From Nocardioides faecalis (GTDB lineage Bacteria; Actinomycetota; Actinomycetes; Propionibacteriales; Nocardioidaceae): a stretch of 64,000 bases of DNA. Shown here piece after piece: positions 58,366-64,000 of this stretch. How positions within the stretch are numbered: the first letter of the stretch is position 1; each line of letters begins with the position of its first letter. The notes beneath the pieces are model-generated. The model was given only the letters and a program-made list of their open reading frames with translations. It was not told the origin of the DNA and searched no databases. Both the position numbers and the translations under genes were made by a program. Location of the stretch: contig NZ_CP074406.1 of the NCBI RefSeq assembly GCF_018388425.1, forward strand, positions 1,922,001-1,986,000. The letters are read 5' to 3'.

Positions 58366-59312
58366 CTCGCCGATCCCGACACGTCGTCCAGGGCCGCCCT
58401 GATCTCCGGGGGCAGCACCTTCGCCTCCGCGCCGAGCGCGGCCTTGAGCTGGGCCCCGGTGCGGGCGCCGAGGATGGGGGCCGTGACGCCGGGGGCGTCG
58501 CGCACCCAGCTCAGCGCCACCTCGAGCGGGCTCCAGCCCAGACCCTCCGCGGCACGCACCACAGATTCCACGATGCCACGGCTGTCGTCGTCGAGGTAGG
58601 CCTCGACGACCGACGCCCGGTCGGAGGCGCCGCGCGAGGACGCCGGGATGCCGGTGCGGTACTTGCCGGTCAGCACGCCCTTGCCGAGCGGGGAGTAGGG
58701 CAGCACCCCGAGCCCCAGCGCCTCCGCGGCGGGCAGCACCTCACGCTCGATGCGCCGGTTGACCAGCGAGTACTCCATCTGGGTGCTCGCGATCGGCGTG
58801 CGGCCGGGCACGGCGCGCTGCCAGGTGGCGGCCTGCGCGGTCTGCCAACCGGTGTAGTTGGAGATGCCGACGTAGCGGGCGCGCCCGGAAGACACGGCGG
58901 CGTCGAGCGCACCGAGCGTCTCCTCCAGCGGCGTGCCCGAGTCCCACACGTGCACCTGCCACAGGTCGACGTGGTCGGTGCCCAAACGGCGCAGAGAGGT
59001 GTCCAGGCCGCGCAGCAGGGCGCCGCGGGAGGCGTCGTACACCCACTCGCCGCGGCGCTCGCCGAAGCCGGCCTTGGTCGCGAGCACCACGTCCTCACGC
59101 GGCACGACGTCACCCAGCAGGCTGCCGAGCAGCTCCTCGGAGGCGCCGTCGCCGTAGGCCAGGGCGGTGTCGAGCAGCGTTCCCCCGGCGTCGAGGAACG
59201 CGACGAGCTGCTCGCGGGCCTCGTGCTCGTCGGTGGTCGTGCCCCACGTCATCAGGCCGAGACCGAACCTGGAGACCTGCAGCCCGGTGCTGCCGACGTA
59301 CCGCTGTTGCAT
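58362..59312 (-). CDS. Aldo/keto reductase
   Basis: 316-residue AKR. Catalytic Tyr is in DTALAYGDGASEELLG, Lys in VLATKAGFG and His in LWQVHVWDSG; the C-terminal NADPH loop carries PILGARTGAQLKAAL. Related to YajO/YghZ-type aldo/keto reductases that use general aldehydes. Start ATG 59312 supported by TACCTT 6 nt upstream. Divergent from uppP across 88 bp. Confidence 0.93.
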   Translation of the reverse strand: MQQRYVGSTGLQVSRFGLGLMTWGTTTDEHEAREQLVAFLDAGGTLLDTALAYGDGASEELLGSLLGDVVPREDVVLATKAGFGERRGEWVYDASRGALLRGLDTSLRRLGTDHVDLWQVHVWDSGTPLEETLGALDAAVSSGRARYVGISNYTGWQTAQAATWQRAVPGRTPIASTQMEYSLVNRRIEREVLPAAEALGLGVLPYSPLGKGVLTGKYRTGIPASSRGASDRASVVEAYLDDDSRGIVESVVRAAEGLGWSPLEVALSWVRDAPGVTAPILGARTGAQLKAALGAEAKVLPPEIRAALDDVSGSAR

Positions 59313-59318
59313 GCGGAC

Positions 59319-59392
59319 AAGGTAGTCCCACCCGTGACCTCGCCCACGCGGGGCACGCCGGGACCCCGCACAGCGACTCCGAACCCTAGGAT
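59319..59392. promoter_or_regulatory. Divergent -10 elements for the AKR gene and uppP
   Basis: Minus-strand TACCTT (59319-59324) is 6 nt before ATG 59312; plus-strand TAGGAT (59387-59392) is 8 nt before GTG 59401. Confidence 0.6.
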
Positions 59393-59400
59393 GCGGCGTT

Positions 59401-60225
59401 GTGGTGGACTTCCTGCAAGCGGTGTTCCTCGGCGTGCTCCAGGGACTGACCGAGTTCCTCCCGATCTCCAGCAGTGCCCACCTGCGGATCTTCCCCGAGC
59501 TGTTCGGGTGGGGCGACCCGGGTGCGGCGTTCACCGCGGTGGTGCAGATCGGCACCGAGCTCGCCGTGCTGATCTACTTCCGCAAGGACATCTGGCGCAT
59601 CGCCAAGGCGTGGGTGCTCTCGCTGTTCAAGCCGGAGTACCGCGGAGCGGTGGACGCCCGGATGGGCTGGTACATCATCGTCGGCTCGCTGCCGATCGTC
59701 GTGCTCGGCGTGCTGCTCAAGGACGTCATCGAGAAGGACTTCCGCAACCTGTGGGTGATCGGCACGATGCTGATCGTCCTCGGCGTGATCCTCGGCGTGG
59801 CCGACCGGATCGGCCGCACCGACCGGCAGATCAAGCAGATGTCGCTGCGCCACGCCCTGGCCATGGGCGGCGCGCAGGCCCTGGCGCTGATCCCCGGCGT
59901 CTCCCGCTCCGGCGCCACCATCTCGATGGGCCGCCTGCTGGGCTACGAGCGCGAGGCCGCCACCCGGTTCGCGTTCCTGCTCGCCATCCCCGCCGTCGTG
60001 GGCGCCGGGCTGTTCCAGCTCAAGGAGATCCCCGACGGGGACAACCTGTACTCCTGGGGCCCCACGATCGCCGCGACCGTGGTCTCCTTCGTCGTCGGCT
60101 ACGCCGCGATCGCCTGGCTGCTGCGCTACGTCAGCACCAAGTCCTTCACCCCGTTCGTGGTGTACCGGATCGTGCTCGGTGCCGGCGTGCTCATCCTGCT
60201 CGGCTTCGGTGTGCTCAACCCCTGA
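59401..60225 (+). CDS. uppP: Undecaprenyl-diphosphatase UppP
   Basis: 274-residue BacA/UppP membrane enzyme that recycles undecaprenyl diphosphate for cell-wall synthesis; confers bacitracin tolerance when abundant. Catalytic motifs: GLTEFLPISSSAHL (~16-29) and IPGVSRSGATISMGR (~163-177); about eight TM segments. GTG start with TAGGAT 8 nt upstream. Single-gene unit, ending 23 bp from the convergent corA stop. Confidence 0.96.
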   Translation: MVDFLQAVFLGVLQGLTEFLPISSSAHLRIFPELFGWGDPGAAFTAVVQIGTELAVLIYFRKDIWRIAKAWVLSLFKPEYRGAVDARMGWYIIVGSLPIVVLGVLLKDVIEKDFRNLWVIGTMLIVLGVILGVADRIGRTDRQIKQMSLRHALAMGGAQALALIPGVSRSGATISMGRLLGYEREAATRFAFLLAIPAVVGAGLFQLKEIPDGDNLYSWGPTIAATVVSFVVGYAAIAWLLRYVSTKSFTPFVVYRIVLGAGVLILLGFGVLNP

Positions 60226-60248
60226 CCCCACGCGCTCCGACCAGGGCC

Positions 60249-61229
60249 CTACAGCCAGCCGGAGCGCTTGAAGAGCACCAGCAGGCCGACGACGCTGCCC
60301 ACCATCAGCAGCAGCGAGAACGGGTAGCCGTACGTCCACCCGAGCAGCGGCATGTGCTCGAAGTTCATGCCGTAGATCCCGGCGATCAGGGTCGGTACGA
60401 CGATCAGCGCACCTCCGGCGGAGATCTTGCGCATGTCGTCGTTCTGCTGCACACCCACCCGGGACAGGTGGGCATCGAAGGCGCTCGACAACAGGCCGTC
60501 GAGCCCCTCCAGCGCCTCCGCGGCCTGGTGGAGGTGGTCGCTGACGTCGCGGAAGTACGGAACCGTCGCCTCATCGATCTGTTCGACGGTGCCCTCGGCG
60601 AAGTGCCGGACCGGGTCGCGCAGCGGCACGATCGCGCGGCGCGCCTCAGACAGCTCCCGCTTGAGCACGTAGATCCGCTCCGCGTCACGGCTGCGGTTCT
60701 CGGAGAAGACCGACGCCTCGATCTCGTCCACGTCGATCTGCAGGTCGGCGACCACGGCGGTGTAGCCGTCCACCACGTCGTCGCACACGGCGTAGAGCAC
60801 CGCGGAGGGGCCGTGACCCAGCACCGTGGTGCGGTGCTCGAGGGTCCGGCGCACCCCCGTCAGCGAGGCGCCCTCGCCGTGGCGGACGGTGATCACGAAG
60901 CCGGGACCGAGGAAGATGCTGATCTCGCCGGTCTCCACAGCATCGTCGGAGTCCACGTACCACAGCGTGCGGAGGACGAGGAACAAGGTGGAGCCGTAGG
61001 TCTCGAGCTTGGGGCGCTGGTGGGCGACGGCGGCGTCCTCGACGGCCAGCGGGTGCAGGTCGAAGGCCGCGGCCACGTCGTGGAGCTCGGCGTCGTCGGG
61101 CGCGTAGAGCCCCAGCCACACGAAGTCGCCCGGCTCGGTGGCGGCCGCCCGCATGGCGGCGTAGTCGTGCGGGCCACACTCGAGCTCCAGGCGCTGACCG
61201 GCCCGGTAGACACCGCTCTGGATGATCAC
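60249..61229 (-). CDS. corA: CorA-family Mg2+/Co2+ transporter
   Basis: 326 residues. A cytosolic N-terminal domain (HPLAVEDA, EISIFLGPGFVITVRHG) precedes a long stalk helix and two C-terminal TMs with the GMN motif (IYGMNFEHMP) at the pore. Start GTG 61229 is fixed by TAGCCT 7 nt upstream; upstream frames read only through the neighbour. Divergent from the phosphomutase gene over just 33 bp. Confidence 0.94.
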   Translation of the reverse strand: MIIQSGVYRAGQRLELECGPHDYAAMRAAATEPGDFVWLGLYAPDDAELHDVAAAFDLHPLAVEDAAVAHQRPKLETYGSTLFLVLRTLWYVDSDDAVETGEISIFLGPGFVITVRHGEGASLTGVRRTLEHRTTVLGHGPSAVLYAVCDDVVDGYTAVVADLQIDVDEIEASVFSENRSRDAERIYVLKRELSEARRAIVPLRDPVRHFAEGTVEQIDEATVPYFRDVSDHLHQAAEALEGLDGLLSSAFDAHLSRVGVQQNDDMRKISAGGALIVVPTLIAGIYGMNFEHMPLLGWTYGYPFSLLLMVGSVVGLLVLFKRSGWL

Positions 61230-61236
61230 GCCGTCC

Positions 61237-61255
61237 AGGCTAGGCCCTCTAGGCT
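61237..61255. promoter_or_regulatory. Back-to-back divergent -10 elements of corA and the phosphomutase gene
   Basis: Minus-strand TAGCCT (61237-61242, 7 nt before GTG 61229) and plus-strand TAGGCT (61250-61255, 7 nt before ATG 61263) are separated by 7 bp. Each promoter's -35 position would fall at the other gene's start codon, so the two should exclude each other. Confidence 0.65.
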
Positions 61256-61262
61256 CGCGGCC

Positions 61263-62027
61263 ATGGCCACCTTGCTGCTGCTGCGCCACGGACGCACCAC
61301 CGCCAACGCGTCCGGCGTCCTGGCCGGGCGCACCTCCGGCGTCCGGCTCGACGACCTCGGCACCACCCAGGTCGAACGCGCCGGCCGGCGTATCGCGGGC
61401 GTCGCGATCGCCCGGCTCGTCACCAGCCCGCAGGAGCGGTGCCGCCAGACCGCGGCCGCGGTCGCCGCCGCACAGAAGGAGGCCGGACGCCCCAAGCCCC
61501 GCGCCGTCGTCGAGCGCGGCCTGGCCGAGTGCGACTACGGCGAGTGGCAGGGCCAGCAGATCAAGGTGCTGGCCAAGGAGCCGCTGTGGCGCACCGTGCA
61601 GGCCCAACCCTCCGCGGTGACCTTCCCCGGCGGCGAGGCGATGACCACGATGCAGCACCGCGCGGTCTCCGCCGTACGACGCCTCGACGCCGCGATCACC
61701 GCCGAGCACGGTGCCGACGCCGTCTGGGTGGCGGTCAGCCACGGCGACATCATCAAGGCGGTCCTCGCCGACGCGCTCGGGCTGCACCTCGACCTGTTCC
61801 AGCGGATCAACGTCGACCCCGCGTCGATCTCGGTGGTGCGCTACGGCGCCGACCGGCCCTACGTGCTGGCCTCCAACACCCACGACGGCGACCTGTCCTG
61901 GCTCGCGCCCCGGCCTGCGGACAAGGCCGCACCGGGCGCCGACGGTGAGCCTGACGGCGAGGCAGACTCCGGGGCCGGCAGCGATCCGGGGGCGGTCGTC
62001 GGCGGCGGCGCCGGACCGGCTCGCTAG
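61263..62027 (+). CDS. MSMEG_4193-family histidine phosphatase / phosphomutase
   Basis: 254 residues. RHG motif LLLRHGRTTANASGVLAG (~5-22), TSPQERCRQTA, the second catalytic histidine in VAVSHGDIIKAV, and a ~45-residue Gly/Asp/Pro-rich tail. Belongs to a family found next to mshC in many actinobacteria. The phospho substrate is unknown. Its TAG stop is the first half of the next gene's -10 hexamer. Confidence 0.92.
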   Translation: MATLLLLRHGRTTANASGVLAGRTSGVRLDDLGTTQVERAGRRIAGVAIARLVTSPQERCRQTAAAVAAAQKEAGRPKPRAVVERGLAECDYGEWQGQQIKVLAKEPLWRTVQAQPSAVTFPGGEAMTTMQHRAVSAVRRLDAAITAEHGADAVWVAVSHGDIIKAVLADALGLHLDLFQRINVDPASISVVRYGADRPYVLASNTHDGDLSWLAPRPADKAAPGADGEPDGEADSGAGSDPGAVVGGGAGPAR

Positions 62028-62030
62028 GGT
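62025..62030 (+). promoter_or_regulatory. -10 element TAGGGT containing the upstream stop codon
   Basis: TAGGGT 7 nt before ATG 62038. The TAG is the stop of the phosphomutase gene, as at 6489. Confidence 0.6.
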
Positions 62031-62037
62031 CGTGGAC

Positions 62038-62592
62038 ATGCCGATCGTCCACGCCTTCGACCCGCCCGAGCGCTTCGTCGCCGGCACCGTCGGCGAGCCC
62101 GGGGCCCGCACGTTCTTCCTGCAGGCCACCGAGGGCGCCCGCGTGGTGTCGGTGGCGCTGGAGAAGCAGCAGGTGGCCGCGCTCGCCGAGCGGGTCGACG
62201 AGCTGCTCGACGAGGTCATCGCCGACGGCAGCTCGCGCACCGTGGTGCCCGCGGTCGCCCCGGTCGACCTGATCGACGACGCGCCGCTGACGCTGCCGAT
62301 CACCGAGGAGTTCCGGGCCGGCACCATGACGCTGTCGTGGGACCCCGAGGACGAGCGGGTGGTGATCGAGGTCTTCCCCGTCGGGGCCGAGCCGATCGAG
62401 CTCGCCGACGGCGAGGAGGCCGAGGAGCTGCTGCTGGTGCGCCTGGAGCCGGGCCAGGCCCGGGCGTTCGTGCAGCGCGCCGAGTCGGTGATCGGCGCCG
62501 GCCGCCCTTCGTGCCCGTTCTGCGGCCAGCCCATCGACCCCGACGGGCACCTGTGCGTGCGCGCCAACGGCTTCAAGCGTCGCGACCCCTGA
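62038..62592 (+). CDS. DUF3090 protein of the mshC-linked cluster
   Basis: 184 residues. Diagnostic N-terminus MPIVHAFDPPERFVAGTVG and C-terminal CPFCGQPIDPDGHLC, a likely zinc knuckle (CxxC...C). Middle segment is acidic. Occurs in actinobacteria with the MSMEG_4193 and SCO1664 families beside mshC; its biochemical role is not established. Confidence 0.92.
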   Translation: MPIVHAFDPPERFVAGTVGEPGARTFFLQATEGARVVSVALEKQQVAALAERVDELLDEVIADGSSRTVVPAVAPVDLIDDAPLTLPITEEFRAGTMTLSWDPEDERVVIEVFPVGAEPIELADGEEAEELLLVRLEPGQARAFVQRAESVIGAGRPSCPFCGQPIDPDGHLCVRANGFKRRDP

Positions 62593-62617
62593 GCATCGAC
62601 AGGGACCCGGGAGCGCC

Positions 62618-63361
62618 GTGTCGCAGCTGAGCATCAAGGGCCGGATCATGCCGGCCTCCAACGCCACCTTCCTCGCCGAGCTCGACGGCGTCGAGGTGGT
62701 CTACAAGCCGGTCGCCGGCGAGCGGCCGCTGTGGGACTTCCCCGACGGCTCGCTGGCGCACCGCGAGATCGCCGCGCACCTGGTCTCCGCCGCCTCCGGG
62801 TGGGACCTGGTGCCCCGCACCTGGTGGGCCGAGGGGCCGCACGGGCCGGGCATGGTGCAGGAGTGGCAGGAGGTCGACCCGGAGACCGAGGCCGTCACCC
62901 TGGTGCCCGCCGGCGAGGTGCCCGAGGGGTGGCTGGCGGTGTTCGAGGGTCTCGACGAGCGTGAGCGCGCGGTGCTGCTGGTGCACGAGGACACCGCCGC
63001 GCTGCGCCGCATGGCCGTCTTCGACGTCGTCATCAACAACGCCGACCGCAAGGGCGGCCACGTGCTTGCGATGAGCGACGGCCGGCGGCTCGCCGTGGAC
63101 CACGGCGTCTCCTTCCACCACGAGCCCAAGCTGCGCACCGTGCTGTGGGGCTGGGCCGGCACGGCGCTGAGCGACGAGGAGACCACGGTGCTCACCGGCC
63201 TGCTGGACGCGGTGGCCGGGGAGCTGGGGGAGGAGCTGGGCTTCCACCTCGCCGAGCACGAGATCGAGGCGCTGGAGCGTCGTACTCGACGGCTGCTGGC
63301 CCAGGGGCGCCTTCCCGGCCCCAGCGGGCACGGGCCGGCCATCCCGTGGCCGCCGTTCTGA
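62618..63361 (+). CDS. SCO1664-family kinase-like protein
   Basis: 247 residues from GTG 62618. Resembles the SCO1664 family, which has distant phosphatidylinositol 3/4-kinase-like features: [16 protein letters not shown] (a nucleotide-binding Lys), [15 protein letters not shown] (catalytic-loop-like N/D) and [10 protein letters not shown] (DxG-like). It probably phosphorylates a small molecule or protein, untested here. Third member of the mshC-linked trio, 25 nt after DUF3090. Confidence 0.9.
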   Translation: MSQLSIKGRIMPASNATFLAELDGVEVVYKPVAGERPLWDFPDGSLAHREIAAHLVSAASGWDLVPRTWWAEGPHGPGMVQEWQEVDPETEAVTLVPAGEVPEGWLAVFEGLDERERAVLLVHEDTAALRRMAVFDVVINNADRKGGHVLAMSDGRRLAVDHGVSFHHEPKLRTVLWGWAGTALSDEETTVLTGLLDAVAGELGEELGFHLAEHEIEALERRTRRLLAQGRLPGPSGHGPAIPWPPF

Positions 63362-63371
63362 ACCGAGCAAC

Positions 63372-63377
63372 TAGCAT
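63372..63377 (+). promoter_or_regulatory. -10 element TAGCAT of mshC
   Basis: TAGCAT 7 nt before ATG 63385; leaderless geometry. Confidence 0.62.
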
Positions 63378-63384
63378 CACGGCC

Positions 63385-64000
63385 ATGCGCGCTTGGAACG
63401 CACCGGGCTTCCCGGTCCTGCCCCTCACCGGTCCTCCGGTCGTCCTCCACGACACCGCCACGGGGGAGAAGGTCGAGACCCGGCCCGAGGGTCCGGCGCG
63501 CCTCTACGTCTGCGGCATCACGCCGTACGACGCCACCCACATCGGGCACGCCAACACCTACGTCGCGTTCGACCTGCTCAACCGTGCCTGGCGCAACGCG
63601 GGCCACGACGTGCGCTACGTGCAGAACGTCACCGACGTCGACGACCCGCTGCTTGAGCGCGCCGAGAAGGTCAAGGTCGACTGGGTCGAGCTCGCCGAGC
63701 GGGAGACCGAGCTGTTCCGCCACGACATGGAGGCGCTGCGGGTCCTGCCGCCGGTCGAGTACGTCGGCGCGGTGGAGTCGATCCCGCTGGTCATCGAGCT
63801 GCTGCAGCGCCTCGACGCCGCCGGTGTGCTCTACCGGGTCGAGAGCGACGTGTACTTCTCCGTCGACGCCGACCCGGCCTTCGGTGAGGAGTCCAACCTC
63901 GACCGCGACACGATGCTGGCGCTCTTCGCCGAGCGCGGCGGGGACCCGGAGCGCGAGGGCAAGAAGAACCCGCTCGACTGCGTCGTGTGGCTCGGTGAGC
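63385..64000 (+). CDS. mshC: Mycothiol ligase MshC (3' partial)
   Basis: 205 residues visible before the window ends; full length is about 410. Class I CysRS-like ligase joining cysteine to GlcN-inositol in mycothiol synthesis. The zinc/ATP signature [16 protein letters not shown] (Cys of the zinc site and the HIGH motif) begins near residue 47; then [13 protein letters not shown]. The context of DUF3090/SCO1664 genes upstream separates it from cysteinyl-tRNA synthetase. Confidence 0.94.
   Translation, partial: MRAWNAPGFPVLPLTGPPVVLHDTATGEKVETRPEGPARLYVCGITPYDATHIGHANTYVAFDLLNRAWRNAGHDVRYVQNVTDVDDPLLERAEKVKVDWVELAERETELFRHDMEALRVLPPVEYVGAVESIPLVIELLQRLDAAGVLYRVESDVYFSVDADPAFGEESNLDRDTMLALFAERGGDPEREGKKNPLDCVVWLGE

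Overview
The window is high-GC DNA (no rRNA, CRISPR, IS or phage genes seen) from an actinobacterium, most likely Nocardioides or a close relative in the Propionibacteriales. Evidence: a mycothiol ligase gene (mshC) preceded by the actinobacterial MSMEG_4193 / DUF3090 / SCO1664 trio, an actinobacterial Vms1-like release factor, DUF3099 and DUF5703 proteins, many GTG starts, and widespread leaderless-type promoters with a TA-N3-T hexamer 6-8 nt before the start codon.

Layout. 1-2302: end of a SUF Fe-S operon (sufS-sufU-sufT-like) and a short ASCH-like gene. 2322-9065: SRPBCC protein, acVLRF1 peptidyl-tRNA hydrolase, GNAT, an ABC exporter pair, an APH-like kinase and an ABC-F ATPase. 9137-12001 (minus): a three-gene flavin electron-transfer locus (FMN-binding lipoprotein, ApbE flavin transferase, NqrB/RnfD-like membrane domain fused to an FNR-type reductase). 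12106-15466 (minus): MacB/FtsX-type ABC system. 15573-19656: glpK-glpD-SDR operon, overlapping convergently with a SURF1 gene. 20513-23955: moaA, small proteins, dodecin, and the fabG-fabI (mabA-inhA-like) fatty acid pair. 24095-27431: translationally coupled flavin monooxygenase, BASS symporter and extended SDR. 27459-34453: SixA phosphatase, serB, an orphan ABC ATPase, TauE exporter, small membrane proteins, hydrolase and a SpoIIE-type phosphatase. 34581-37545: LLM monooxygenase/FMN reductase duo and an acyl-CoA dehydrogenase. 37697-41899: PEBP protein, siroheme synthase, TrmH methyltransferase, esterase and peptide deformylase. 41994-44655: two paired acyl-CoA dehydrogenases behind a perfect operator-like dyad. 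44675-47322: galK, nucleosidase, a LysR ligand domain without HTH, and a HesB-like protein. 47478-49850: tRNA-Leu(GAG) with terminator, then an MFS exporter with its TetR. 50180-56689: an oxidation locus with two four-cysteine GMC oxidoreductases, a Baeyer-Villiger-type monooxygenase and an AraC regulator. 56771-64000: M20 peptidase, aldo/keto reductase, DUF5703, uppP, corA and the cluster leading into mshC.

Themes. The genes suggest an aerobic heterotroph (SURF1 oxidase assembly, glycerol use, several acyl-CoA dehydrogenases, flavin monooxygenases and GMC oxidases suited to lipid, steroid or terpenoid substrates). The most system-like locus is the flavinylation trio, which could pass electrons from cytosolic NAD(P)H across the membrane to a covalently bound flavin on a lipoprotein. 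The most striking sequence-level signal is promoter architecture: about 29 genes have a -10-like hexamer placed so that transcription should begin at the start codon. In two divergent pairs the opposing hexamers are only 7 bp apart, and in two places the hexamer contains the stop codon of the upstream gene.
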